Positions 25,565 through 38,334 of a stretch of DNA of 64,000 nucleotides are shown in pieces. How positions within the stretch are numbered: position 1 is the first letter of the stretch; every line of letters begins with the position of its first letter. The DNA comes from Parus major (Eukaryota > Chordata > Aves > Passeriformes > Paridae). The notes beneath the pieces were generated by a model. The model was not told the DNA's origin. It was given only the letters and a program-made list of their open reading frames with translations, and ran no database searches. The position numbers and the translations under genes were made by a program. The stretch covers positions 69,306,640-69,370,639 of the forward strand of contig NC_031769.1 of the NCBI RefSeq assembly GCF_001522545.3, read 5' to 3'.

Positions 25565-25939
25565 TATCAGTGAAAAAAGAAAGGGAGGAAATATCTTAAA
25601 TTAAGAAGTTACATTTCAAAGGCGAACCTTTCTAATGAAAATAATACACAGCATCTCTGGTTTCCTTTATGTCATCTCCTGAGACAAGTGTGAAACCACC
25701 TAAAGTAAATAATGAGGAAAAAGATATGAACAGATGTTAAATTCCTGTGAAATTTGAAAGTTCCCTTCTTTAAGAATTACGAGCTGAGACATTTTTGGTC
25801 CTAAATTGGACAATGTAATTTTCCAAAATGTAATTTTAAAGACAAAGAATGTGAAATAAAATACAGTCTTTAAAGATGCTTTTAGAAAGTCTGGAAAGAC
25901 CTGTTTTATAGTGCTTGAAGGTTTTATTCCAATCTTTGT

Positions 25940-26420
25940 TTTTAAACCCGACTAAAAATTGTTATAATTAAAAGAAGCCCCATGCTGAAAATGTTCAGAA
26001 ACACTTCAAAATAAAATGTTTTGATACCACTAAATGAGTCATTCACCAGCCCTCCCCCTTATTTTTTCATAATTGACATATTCCCACAAGAGATTTTTAT
26101 GTTCTGATGAAATAACATTTTTTTGACAGGAAATATTGTGGACAAAAGTTTCTTACCAACTGAGAAGAAATTCCATTAATATTTAAGTTTCACTTTTAAT
26201 TTTCAGTCCACCTGATCTATATTTTTTTTGTTCATTTATTGTCCATAGCTATTTTTAAATAATTCATTTAATATTAAACAAGTACTTTGAGAAAAAAAAG
26301 TCCCGCAATTTAATTTAATTAGCTTTGCCTTTTTTTATCCCAGCCTATTACCGACTTTCATAATCTTGCATTTAAAAATGATCTTTAAAAGCAACTGAAT
26401 GTGAATACCTGACTTCTTCT
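25940..26420. promoter_or_regulatory. candidate conserved non-coding element (AT-rich)
   Basis: About 480 bp of AT-rich sequence is dense in transcription-factor-like words. There is an AP-1 site TGAGTCA at 26036-26042, an exact MEF2 consensus CTATTTTTAA at 26249-26258, repeated AATTTAATTTAATTAGC homeodomain-type sites near 26308-26324, and further TAAT cores. Frequent perfect core words in AT-rich DNA can occur by chance. The call rests on texture only and needs a cross-species alignment. Confidence 0.25.
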
Positions 26421-28125
26421 TTCTCCTTCAGTTGAGAAATACCACAACATCAGTTGCAGTACTTCATGCAGCACTCAGTGGGATGACTTTCCCTTATGCA
26501 AATGAGATAAATTTTGGCTTGAGCTCTTGTGGGAAAACCACTGACTAGACAGGAGGTAAAACCTTGTGTCACAGAATAGATCAGAACTGCCCACAATTTT
26601 CCTTCCTACATGTAAGAGACAGCAGCAGACAATGTTAATGGCCCCTGGGGCCCATTGTGGAACATTGTGCAGACCTGAATTAGCAGGGATGAGCAAAGCT
26701 TGGAACGCGTTAAGTTCACACACACAAACATTTGCCCTGCCTGCTGTCTCTTGGCTCCCCTGGAATTTTACATAGTCATGGGCATCCTCCTTCCATCCCT
26801 TTTGAACACCTGACCCATCCTACCAGAGTCTGCTCATTCCTGGAAAGGTCTACACAGTTATCAGCAAAATCTGAGCTATGACTGTATGAATTCTACTTAA
26901 GCTGAGGACAGCTTCCACTGACTGTGTATCTGACTAGAGCATGTTGATTAGAGTAGTCTGTGCCACTCTACAGAAAAAAAGATGACATGTTACAGGCAGG
27001 TTAAACAAATGGAGTTCTAAACCATGCGTAGTTCTATGTTCATCAACACAATTTTAAAGGCAGAAATCACATGAAGCTGCTTTCCCAAACTGCATTTTGA
27101 AAGGTGAGGGATGTACACCTCGATGTGGGATGTACGCTGTTCACCCAGCTCTTGTCAGAAACCCTGAGAAAGCTCTGAGTCCTCTTCCATAGTTACTCTT
27201 CCATGTGCATGAGTGAACAGGCTGGCTATGGCCAGAACTGACATGGTATTGCTAGTGCTGCATTCTCCCAGTGATGGACAGAGATCCCAGACTTGATGAA
27301 GATCACAGAAGACTGCCACATTCTGGTCACAGAATCTGCTAATACTATTTGCAGTTGTGGGGGAAAGGAGGGACAATGATGCTGAAGGTGCTGTTTCCTT
27401 GAAGTGAAGCACAAAGTTAATTGTGTACTACTTGATCACACAGAGTTACTGTTCTGTTGTGAGACTGAAGTAAAAAACCTTCAGCTATTATTTCAATATC
27501 ATGGGGTCTATTTTCCAGAGTAAAAAGTCAAGTTGTTTTATACAGACATTACAATAGAGTGTTTCATCTTTGCCCAGGAAAAAAAAACTCAGTCTTTGAT
27601 TTGCCCAAATAATGTCCAGCATCCAGTGGTTTTTCTGTGGCATCTGAAGGTATCGGAAGTAACTCTTCATTACCCAGGCTCACATGGGAAGAAGAATGGG
27701 AGTGTGTTAGCTTGGATAAACCTAAACCCAAGACAGCTTAGTGCAAGTAAGGTTTCAGAGCCATACATTGGCATGACAAGAGAAACAATAAAAAGAGAGT
27801 GATGTGGTTGCCATGGAGGATAGAGACCTTTAGACTAGCAATGATGTAAGCAGGTTAGTCCACTTGGTCTACCTAACAATATTTCTTCCAGACCAAACAT
27901 GCAGGGTGGAGACAACTAGAACTTGGAGCATACACTATCTGCAATGGAAATAACCCCTCCTTAGACAATTCATAGGGAATGGACAGAAAAAAATGACTAT
28001 TTTTTTTTTCTGTCAAAAAGAATCCTTAGATAACACCCCCAAATCCACCTCTCTGGAAGCTTTTGGAAGATCTTTGCCCAGTTGGCATGGGCAGATATAA
28101 AAATGATCTCTTCCTTTCCTGTTAC
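26421..28125. other. non-coding stretch, nothing recognised
   Basis: An octamer ATGCAAAT lies at 26496-26503. Antisense pairs of open frames at 26475-26775, 27155-27414 and 27488-27802 are mutually overlapping and unrecognised. No gene or repeat is supported. Confidence 0.5.
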
Positions 28126-28242
28126 GTTTTGAGGCTGATTTGGTACTGTTCAAGGCAGGTGTCCCTGCCCCCAGCAAGGGGATTTGGACTAGATGGTCTT
28201 TAAGGTCACTTCCAACACAAATCACTCTATGATTCTATGATT
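28126..28242 (+). mobile_element. CR1 LINE 3' tail
   Basis: About 115 bp match the CR1 terminus on the plus strand: 'AGGTGTCCCTGCCC', 'GGATTTGGACTAGATGGTCT', 'TTAAGGTCACTTCCAACAC' and two copies of the terminal 'TCTATGATT' motif ending at about 28242. The preserved terminal repeat shows that the true 3' end is intact, while everything 5' of the 3' UTR was never copied or has eroded. The 70-codon minus-strand frame (28013-28225) is its antisense shadow. Confidence 0.93.
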
Positions 28243-31200
28243 TTACCACAGATTATTAGATTTTAGCTCCTTGCACTGGCCCCATATCTATGGAAAGATA
28301 TAAGAAAGACCATGAGGCATGTAAACATACAGAAAAATTGTGCTTGTGTCCTGAAATACCCTTAAATGGCAAGCATAAATAAGGTTAACAGATACCTATC
28401 AAATTTGTAGAAGAACTATGCAAACAAGAACTGTGTTGACAAATCAGACTTTTAAATCAGACATTTGCTCCCACACCTTACTGGGAAAACGTAATAGAGG
28501 ACCATTAAAAAACCTGCTTCAAGTGGCATGGTAATAAAGAAGGTACATTGTAAATGTAATAGTTTTTCACTAATTTAAAAATATTTTTCAATAGATCTGT
28601 CTTTAAATAGGTTAGATATAATACAATTCTTTTGGGCTGTTTAGCTCTAGAAAGGCCACTGATCAACAAAATTCTGGCTCTTGCAGTTCATACCCCATGC
28701 ACTGGTATTGGTAAGGACTTGCACATTCTTCCTTTTTCAAAATGCCAGATATATCTGGGGGCAAAATCTATGGCTTTTGTAGCTTTTCTGACTGGAGGTA
28801 GGCAATACACAGACATGTTTCTGCAGGGCTCATGCTGGAAATGCTCCCAATGGACTGAATCAAGAATACCTATAATCAACAAGATTTCGTTCAATGAGAA
28901 TAGGAATCTTTTCAGCAGCTTACTGTGCTTGTTTAAGTATTTCTGTTAAGAACTGCAGTTAATGAAGATATTTGGATTACAATATCTACACATAGCTTTT
29001 CATATAGGAGGTACTCACCAAACTTTGCTCAAATTCTTGTGACTTGTTGTACTTGGACTTATGGTTTCTTTCTTGATAGGTCCAAATATGATTTTCCATC
29101 TAGCCACAAAAATCACTTGAGCCCTTCTGTCTTACATATGGAGTGACATTGTTCTTTAATACAAAATCTTGTATGAATACTGAAACAAAGGAACAAATAC
29201 TTTCCTGTCTGCCTCTACAAAAAATTATTGAGGACTGTTTAGCTGATCTTGGAAAAGCTCAAACCCTCTTACAACCTTCTGTTTTGAACAACTGCCTAGA
29301 CACTAAAGGCAATGTCTGCAGACAACTTGCTTTTATAATTATGCTATTAAGCAACAAGCATAATATTGATAGCTGACTGATTTATGTAGTGCCATTTCCT
29401 CACTTCCTAGAGCACCATTGATTTCAAATTAAAACACACACTGCATCCTTTACCAAAATGCAGCCCTTTCTGGAGAGAAAACCGGTCCTTTCTTAGCTGG
29501 CTTCAGGACACCAGAAAAATATGTTAGGGCAGGAAACTGGAGGGGAATTTGATAGAGGAGAGTTATTTGTCTGCTGAGAGCTCAGATGTGACTGTCACCA
29601 ACCCTGTGCAAAAAAAGGGGAGGAAACTTGAGTCACTGAGGGTCAGGGACGGTGTTCACTGTTCCCGTCTCCCACCTGTTGTATTTCAGCATTAATGCCC
29701 GCCACTCACTCATCTCCCAGCTCCATTCATTTCCTTCCTGGGGAGCTGGTGGGAGAAGCTGAGACTCCTCACTTCCCAAAATTGTCTTGCCCCTTCACTT
29801 TCTAGCCCAGGCATATCAGGTTCATCACTGTTCAGCCTGCAGCCATGACAAAGTCATGCAGCATCCCCTCTTGCCTGCGCTTTTTTGGAAAGAGCCCCAA
29901 GAAAACAACCTCACCTACATCCACTTACAGAGAAACTCCTCCAATTTTAGCCATCCATGGTGTTGCAGTCTATCCAGACCCTGTCTGGTCACCAGGAATG
30001 CAAACCTCTGGCTTTCTTAGAGGTCTCCCACATATGAAATCCTCTGCAAAAAGCAGTAAATGAAGTCTGGTGTGCTAGACCTCAGCTTGTGACCCTGTAA
30101 CTACTAATGTTACAGTCTTTGTCCTTCAGTCATCTTGCTTCCAATAAATAATATGTGGAGAGGTGAATAGCATTAGTTTCATACTGTTAGCAGTTTATTT
30201 AACAAATGACTGGCCTTGGAGAAAGATTAGGAAAACAGGCTCCTGTTCAATATTACCTGCCACTCTGAAATTCACAATTATAACAAGAAAGGCAGAGCTT
30301 TCAGACTAAAAACACACTGATAATTTTATAATTTTATGTGGAAGACTAATGGGAACAAAATAATGACACAATCAATAAATACAGAAAACACAGGTAATTT
30401 TATTGTAAATACTCCTGAAAAGGGGAGTGAGTTGGAAGAAAGCCCAGAAAGGAAAATCTCAGATGATGTTCCCTTTCAACTTCCTCTTCCTCAGTCTCCA
30501 GATTTTCTCAAATTTGTCACAAACAGGAAAGCACTGTTATTCTAAGATGTGATCCTGATAACTTCAATAAATCATCACTTTAAGGCTAAAGGTACAACTG
30601 GTATATTCCTTATTCAGCAAGTAGTAGTTTTAAACATAGACCATGTGTTGACTGAGAACATCAAACCATCTGCCTGTCCCTGCTGTGCCTAGTTAGCTTG
30701 AATCAGATAATCAGAAAGATATTAATAAAATCTAATGAAGAGCCTCCAGTTAATTTTTGTCACATATCCCTTTGTTAAAAAAGGAAAATGATCAGAATAA
30801 ATTTATAATATATGTATTGATAAGGAACATGCTATTTGTGTGTGTCTGTGTGTGCACATCTCTGACACAATTATGCATGTTGACATACTTGTAGCCCAGG
30901 AAAAGAAAAGATAAAATTTACTTTTGATTATGACAGTATTTATTCAGTTATTAGATGACTTACGGAGATAATTAAATAAGCATGGTAAAAAATAAAAATC
31001 AATTCCTGAATTTTTGTCGCTGAATAAAGAAAAGTCAGTGATGAATAACTACACACTGATTTGCAGGAACTGCCAGATACAAAATACCAGACTGAGCTGG
31101 AATGATGTGGATCACTGTTTTCCCTTAAAATGAACAGCAGAGTTTTGACATAGAACATTATGCTCTGCTATAATTGAGACAAAGCACAACCAATACTTTT

Positions 31201-31618
31201 TTAGTACTGGATTGCTTTCTATGGAGATTGGCTAAAATGTTCCTTCTAATGCACAGCACTCTTCGGTCCAAAAAATTGCCTAAGATTGCTAAAATGATCT
31301 CCACCAATGTTAGTATCACTTTTTATCTGCTTTGAACAGATCTGGCAAATGAAATTTTGTTTGCAACACCCATAGTACTGTGAGAGAAACAAGAGGTAGG
31401 AGAAAGCTGCTAATTCCACCTCATCTCAGTTCCTGTGGGTGTAAATTGTGTGGCAAAGGAATCAAATATGGCTGTGACTTGGCAAAGGCAGCATCTTTCA
31501 GACTGCAGAAGCAAGCATTGTAGTTACTGTGTTTTTTTTGCTTTGTCTGTAGATAGTGTTCACAAAAGAGCAGCCTAATTTACCTCACTGGAAGGTATAA
31601 CCACTGTGCATTACTTTA
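28243..31618. other. non-coding stretch, nothing recognised
   Basis: About 3.4 kb without recognisable features. Plus-strand frames at 28632-28949 (105 codons) and 29845-30063 (72 codons, serine/lysine/proline-rich) are not matched to any family and have no supporting splice or promoter signal. A short TG tract lies at 30835-30853. Confidence 0.5.
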
Positions 31619-31674
31619 ACACAGATACATAAACACAGACACACAGATACATAAACACAGACACACAGATACAT
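31619..31674. repeat. 22-bp minisatellite, about 2.5 copies
   Basis: Two perfect copies of a 22-bp unit beginning ACAGATACATAAACACAGAC lie at 31621-31642 and 31643-31664, followed by a 10-bp partial copy at 31665-31674. Perfect identity between copies suggests recent duplication or slippage. No coding frame depends on it. Confidence 0.95.
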
Positions 31675-32286
31675 TTATGGCTGTCAGTACTTGAAAAAGG
31701 CCAGAACTCCTGTAAACCATTATTAGCAGGGATCAGAGCAACCTAAATTGACAAAACTACCTAAATGACAAAAAAAAGTCATTGTACAAAGATTCTTCTG
31801 AATCAGAAGGCAGAATGACAGTTTTTACTGTGCTACAGTCGCACTTGTTTAGGCTTCCATCCTCATCAGTCTGATCACTGATGTATGTAAGCTGTTGCAC
31901 ATGCTTTGCTCTTTTCAGGCTCAAAGAAACTTTATTAGAAGGAAAGATTTGGTTAATAGAAGAGCTTCAGATTGAGAACTCCAGGGCCTATTCTGCAGCC
32001 CACTTGGGCTTAAATAAGAAAAAGGCAGATTCAGATTAGATTTTATGAAAATATATCTAGCAGCAAAGGTTGGAACTGGTTTTCCTGGGGAAGGAATTGT
32101 CAACACTGGAGGTTTCAATAAGCAGTAAGAGAGACTTCTGCCAGGGATGGACCAGACAGATATATGAGAACTTCCTGAGGTTTTTTCCAGGCCAATTTTC
32201 TCCAGTTCTGTTGCATTAAAGCAGCATCATGTCAACAGAAAAAAATCAGACAGAAGACTGATAAACATTAAAGGGAAACATCTCTC
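31675..32286. other. non-coding spacer, nothing recognised
   Basis: Unique sequence. The only simple structure is an A-run near 31770. A 65-codon minus-strand frame (31921-32118) is unrecognised. Confidence 0.5.
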
Positions 32287-32430
32287 AGGAGTTCATTATG
32301 CACATCACTAGCCACTTTAATTATGCATTAATTTATTATTGATGAAAAAATCAGTATTATATCTCAGTATCTTTTCTGACAGAGGGCTATATAAAATGCC
32401 TCCAAGACTGAAATAAATGGTATAACTAGA
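32287..32430. promoter_or_regulatory. candidate conserved non-coding element, homeodomain/POU-rich
   Basis: Within about 140 bp there is TTCATTATGCACATCA, TAATTA at 32318-32323, ATGCATTAAT at 32323-32332 and TTTATTATTGATG. These are homeodomain- and POU-type recognition words packed tightly. This texture is typical of vertebrate developmental enhancers but is not proof. There is no coding potential. Confidence 0.3.
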
Positions 32431-32874
32431 GCTCTTTTTTTCCTCTAGACAGATAAAGCATCTCATCATTATCAATTAAAGAACTAGGGAAGTCTTTGAA
32501 AAGATGACTTGTTTGCTTAAAGTACGTGAAGGTCATATTCACCCTGTAATAGTTGATGAAGAGTAGCAATTTGTTATTTTTAAGCAGGCTGTCATTTAGC
32601 CATTATGAAGATGAATAACATTTGTTATTACCTAATAATCCTCCTGTTGATTACAGAGGAAAGACACTTGCAGACACCTTATGTGCCTTGCTTAGGTTTT
32701 GTAGATTATTAATGCATTTTGATTAAACCTTGTAAACAAAAAATTATGATCCCAGTTCTCTGGATGTAATGACTGGTGTGTAATACAGAATACAAGACTA
32801 TGTCCAATCTCCAACATTTTGCTTTGCATATGTTATTGGCCTAATACTGATGTAACATAGTAAAACCAAAGTTA
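32431..32874. other. AT-rich non-coding spacer
   Basis: No gene or repeat is recognised. The texture continues that of the flanking candidate elements, with several TTAAT and ATTA words, so a single larger conserved block spanning 32.3-33.2 kb is possible. Confidence 0.45.
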
Positions 32875-33240
32875 ATATTTTAATATCAAACAGATTGTCA
32901 ATGGATCATATGCTGCTCTATTAAGGTTAGTTCTTGGATGCCTGCCTTCCTGAGGAGAGTTAATGAAGCTATAAGTTACCTGTGTGGCTTCATTTGGAGT
33001 TAAGCCTAATTATCTGGATCACGGCCACGTTTTGGAAAGTCCGAGCCTCATTTCCAAAGCAGATGGAGTCGCTCAGCAATGACTTCATTTGTATTAATTT
33101 GTTACACTGTCTTTTGTTATTCATCTCAGGGAATGTTGCTGCCTTTTCAGTCCAGCAGGAATGGAAGATAAAAGTTTCAGTTTGGGAATTCTTACTTTAT
33201 TCTTTAAAAAAAGTCCATTATATTCCTCCACAATGACCAG
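32875..33240. promoter_or_regulatory. candidate conserved non-coding element
   Basis: A mixed-composition block with GCCTAATTATCTGG (homeodomain core) at about 33005-33018, CACGGCCACGTTTTGG, a CAGATG E-box, GTCGCTCAGCAATGACTT and GTATTAATTTG. It retains several CpGs in an otherwise CpG-depleted area, as constrained sequence sometimes does. The 84-codon plus-strand frame over it (32982-33236) shows no known protein motif. Confidence 0.3.
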
Positions 33241-36200
33241 TGGCGAAGCGCAGAAGCAATTAAGTAGGATTCAACTTGCGGCCATCATGTGCTGCAAGAT
33301 ATGACCCTGCCACCAGAGATTTATGAGGCTTTTGCTTCTTGGAACAAGTGAAATGACCAAAACAGTGACCCAGAAGCTTTATCAAGATAACCTATGGAGT
33401 GCTTCACATTGGGGTTCATAAGTGGAAGTTTTGGATGTCAACCATACCACAGCAAGAAAATCAAAAGTGGTAAAAAAAAGAGATGGCAAACGGCATGGGA
33501 GTGAGGGTAGTTTTACTGATGTTTTGAATTATTTGTCTATGAGAAAGGTTAAATTACTCCATTAGGGCACCTATACCAGGCTTTCTGATTTGAAACAGTT
33601 CTATATACATTGAGCAATGAAATTATATGAAGTAGAGATTGGGTGACTTCAGTCATGGCACCACATTTCTGAGGTTAGGAGCAAAATGCAGACTAAATCC
33701 AGGGGAGTTTAAAGGTGTCTGTGGCACATTTACCATGCTGTATCATAGCTGACATATCCTGGCCTGTCCACTTATTAAATGAGGGCAATACTCAGCACCG
33801 TTAATCCTTGAAATACTTTAACAATGAGCATTACTATTACTATTACATTTTGTGCGATTTTTGAAGAGCAAAAGGAGCAAGGATAAATGAAAACAGTGTC
33901 AAAATAAAGACCCTGATTTCATGTCCTATTACAGCACCTCTGTCTAACAAAATTATTACTTGTCAATTATTTTCTGTGGGCAACACAAGTGTAAGTCTCT
34001 TTTCCTTATACTCAGAAAGCATACAGGTATATCTGTACCTGGTAAATTGCAGCCAAAGAATTCCTTTTGTGTTTTTCTCACTCTGGCCTTCTGGTGGCAA
34101 CTTCTGATGATTATTTGTGATTGAAGTGGAATCCTTGATTCTCCCAGGCTACAACAGGCTGCTGCTACCAGCTCAGGAACCCTCTGGGTGATTCACACCC
34201 TGTGCTCTGCCTGATGCCATCAGGGCTACTTTGGTGGCTGTGCTGAGGAGTGAAGGGAAAACTCACCCAAGCAAAAGTGCAGCGATCTAGTTTGTCTTTT
34301 CCAGCCTATTTTGAAGTTCATGAAAACTCTGGGAGCAGGGAGAGGGAAGGCATAGCACTCTGATATCTGAGAGAAAGGAAAGGCAGGTATAGAAGAACAT
34401 CCTTTTTATCAGAAGGATTGTTGGTAGAAAGGAAAGGTTAGGTTTTTCTTGACAGGCTGGAAATTTTGGACTTTGGCAAAGTAATATGAAACAAAGCATC
34501 CAAAGTATGGAATTGTGGGGTGGGAAGATGAAAGTGGCAGTTGCAGGGAAAGTGAACCCCAAAGTTGTTGCAGTGTCATTTATGACAGGAAAGGTCAGTT
34601 TTCATTTCTGCTCCCTTTTATCAGAAAGATCCTCTGCCTACTGCCACCAAGAATCTCCTGCAGGTCTTTAATCACACAGAAATAGAGTTATAAGCCTCCA
34701 GTCTTTTGTGTTTGTGCATCAATAATACTATTCATGTCTCCTGACTATCAAGATAACAAGCAGAGGGCATTCCTTTGGTCTGGCATCTTCTTTCAGAAAT
34801 TAAAGCTTTCATTTCTATAGGAAGAAAAGAAAAAATCAACCATATGTCTTTCCCTGTTTTTGACACTATTAATTACACACATACACCCCAATTTTTTAAC
34901 TACTGGAAGTACAAGGCATAGCATATTTCAAAGTATTCAGAAATACCCTAGTATGTTGAAGACCAAAAAAAATCCTTTCTGGTCTGAGCAGTAGCCAGTC
35001 TCAGCTGAACAAAATTATAATGCATGTAATGAATTATTGTCCATATTTGAGGCAATAAAGGCCAGATTCCTCAGCTGAAATCAACAGGCTAAATATAAAT
35101 ATTAATATAAATAAATATAAGCTACCAAGAGGCTTTTTGTAAGCCAGGCACTAAAAATGTGGAAGGCGTAAAAGAAATGAAAGAAATGTTGGGTGGTTAA
35201 ATGGTGAAAGGATTATGGCAAGAATAAGATCATATGTCCTGAAGACTGCTAAAAATGTTATAGATATAGAAATAAAAACTATTCTCAAATACTACTGGAT
35301 TTTCAATCAGAAGAAGCATGAACTTTGATAGAAACACACCCAGGATGAAATTAGGTAAACTCCATTTTGAATATTTTAATGAGACTCACACAGTTAGCTT
35401 CAGCATAGACATGAATCCTAACTTCACAAAGTACTAGAATACCTTGTGTTCTTTGAGATTACTTTCTTAATGTTCTCTGTATTTTATGAATTGATATGTC
35501 GAAGTCTCAGCTTCTCAAAGATAACAGCTTCATTTTTAGGATACTGTATGACCTATTACACTACTTACAATGCATAGCCACTACTTATTCATAAGCTGAG
35601 ACTTTGATTGTTCAAAGCACATACAGAGTATTTGTAAAGCATGCCTGTTGTATGAATAGAGTCACTGGCCAAGGGACTGATGTCTGAATAAGCACAAGAT
35701 AATATTTGAAGAGAGTTTAGGGTTTACTTGATTATGAGAACAAAGGATGAAGGTGACAGTAATAGTAATGGAAAGACTTAAAATTAACAAGTTTTAATAA
35801 AATGATTGAAGTAAATGTCTAGAACTTTGTAACTTTTTTTTTTTTTTGTAATTAGGTCACAACAACAGATTGATAGTGAGAGATATAAGACACAAGAGTT
35901 AGAAAACATCTATGTACTGGGGGTTTTTTTCAGTGTAGCATGATCTCCTAGAGTTAGGGTTTTCATGCAGCCAGGTACATGAAACTTAAGTTTTTCTTTT
36001 CAGAGTTCTTTAACAACTATGGACAGGTCAATCAGTATCTGAATTGGAACACCAAATTAATTTATACACTAGTTATCTCATCTAGAGTCTTTAAATTCAG
36101 AGCTTTTGAAATGAAAAAGTTTGTTGACTCACTTTCAGTTGCTCACAGCAAAAGCAAGTAAGTAAATGAATGAGTAAATGGGCCATTTAATATTATATCT

Positions 36201-37107
36201 GTTTCAGTATTGTCTTTATGATGCATTCTATGATTTTGTTCAAAATGTGCTCAATTTGACGATAATTTATGTTAAAGGGCAGCCAAATACATAATCTACT
36301 TCAAAAAGGTCAAAACCAACCTAAACATTTCACAAAATTAAAAACTAAATAATTTAATTTACACTTTTTATTGGACTTTTTAGTCATGGATGTTGTTACT
36401 TTTTGACATTTTGTAGTAATGCACCTGAGGAAACATTTCCTCAACACAGGAAAACTGCTTCAATGAGTTCAATTGGCAAGAGACAGTCATTCTGCCACTG
36501 GCCAAAGCAGGCTCCTATTTCACTTGCAAGTCATTCACTATTTTTTCTTTTCCAAATGAATAATGGAAGACAGTTCTTAAGGGATGTGATAACAGATTTT
36601 ATTAGCCAACACTTTTTATTTGGAGACAAAAATCATCTAATCTGCGCCCAGATATTAGACATTCCTTCATTTTCTCCAGGTCTCACAGAGCAGAACTGAG
36701 AAATGTGGATCAGGTAAAGGAGGGTATGAGTAAAATCTTTCATAAATGTGACCTTTGGTGTCAAGAAAGATTGTAGATGATAGTATTTCAGTATATTATG
36801 TATATAATGTAATACTGAACTCATATACCTACATTAGTTCAGTATTAAATTTAAAGGAAGACTGCTTATTAAAGTTTGAAGTTCACTAGAAATTTGACTT
36901 ACTGTCTTTTAGACAAACTTGTTTTCCTTTACATGGGAAAAAAATTTAAAAAATCTGGAGTACTTCTTTTGGACTTGCCTTTTTTATCAAAGCAGTGGAA
37001 ATCCCTACCTTCTAATGTGGCAAAGGCCAGATAGGATGTTGGTGCATGGGTGCTCCAAGTGGCCTACAATTACATGAAGGGGCTGCTTGGGAATGGTAAA
37101 ATAATCC
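33241..37107. other. non-coding stretch, nothing recognised
   Basis: About 3.9 kb of AT-rich sequence. It contains a short ACT/ATT triplet run near 33830, a TAAATA-rich patch at 35088-35120 and a T14 run at 35834-35847. A 91-codon minus frame (34287-34562) and a 98-codon plus frame (36403-36699) have no recognisable content. No exon is supported. Confidence 0.55.
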
Positions 37108-37134
37108 AATTAATTAATTAATTAATTAATTTTT
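37108..37134. repeat. AATT tetranucleotide microsatellite
   Basis: A perfect run of about six AATT/TTAA units. It is self-complementary at the unit level, so it reads the same on both strands. It is a simple length-variable repeat. Confidence 0.95.
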
Positions 37135-38277
37135 GACTCAATGACTTGCTGTACTTGCAAAGAAAAATTAACATCAGTACTCCTACCATCACAAATAATC
37201 TTAGAGCATTACATTCATCAATGTTCAGACAGAGAGTAAATTTAGAGAGGTGCAGACCAACAGCCTGTTTGCTATTTCTGTATGGAAGTCACAGATCCAT
37301 CTGTTGAGTTCAGCCCTAGTGATCAAATTTAGGTCCAGTGTCTTGTTAACATAGTTACTTGAGTCTTAAACCAACTAACAGTAAAGCTGTGCATTTATTC
37401 CAGCTCTTAGGTGTCTGTGAAAATATGATGTCAATTTTTAAATGCTTTTCAATAAATCTGTTTCTGCAGTACATGGATAATATCACAGTTTTTGGACAAG
37501 TAACTAGTTACTTTACTCTCATGTTCGTAGAAAATCAGGGTAGCCCAGGTCAATTTTCAGTTTTGTTTATCTGTTCATCTCAATAGCTGAACAGAAAGAA
37601 GTACTGGGGAGAAAGTACTGAACGTGAAAAACTCCTATAATTTTAGAAGGTACTCCAGGGAAAAAGAAATTGATTCCCTTAATTTTGCCAGAAATGAGTG
37701 TAACATAGCAATGAAGACAGGTAATATGTGCTAAATAGCCTTTTAGCTGTTTTTGAATTGTGGAACTCTTTCCTATGTGTTGTATCACCAAGGGGCATAA
37801 CCCACATTACATTGAAGGAATATTGCCTGAATGATATACATATGTAGATGTACACAGCTCCTGGGTATTATAGCAGGAACTGTAGAAGAAATCCAGCTCT
37901 GTATATGGCAAGGCTCTTCCCACTGACTAGGAAACTGGACATAAAAAGATCCTCATTCATACTTATTTGGACGTCCTTTGCTCATCTTTCTTCACACTGC
38001 TTTCACACACAGAGCTATTTTGACATTCATAATGAATGAAGATCATTTGTAGAGCACCTTTTGGGGCATATTCTAGTTACCTGGGGACACAGATTAGCAT
38101 TGCAATAGTTCTAAGTGCCAAATGTTGTATTTGCTGTGGGAATACTCAGAAGATACACAGCAGATTGCCAGCACATCACTACTGGGTTCTTTCTTGAAAA
38201 TGATTACTTGGTTATTTCTTATTTTGCATTTTTATCAGTGCATAGTGCCATTATTTACATAATTCTACATAACCTAT
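37135..38277. other. non-coding stretch, nothing recognised
   Basis: No gene, RNA or repeat is recognised. Open frames are at most 75 codons. Confidence 0.5.
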
Positions 38278-38334
38278 AAGAAGTCAAGAAACCTTAAAAA
38301 CATCTAGTCTAACATCATAAGGCTGGTGTAAAAA
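38278..38334. repeat. possible ancient CR1/L3-like fragment
   Basis: The stretch AAGTCAAGAAACC...ACATCTAGTCTAACATCATAAGG resembles the 'GATCATCTAGTCTGACCTCC' region near the end of old reptile CR1/L3-type LINEs read in antisense. It is short and eroded, so this is a weak call. Confidence 0.35.

Noticed and set aside
36218..36240. CATTCTATGATTTTG, similar to the CR1 terminal motif
   Set aside because: No CR1 sequence precedes it, so the 15-bp match is likely chance.
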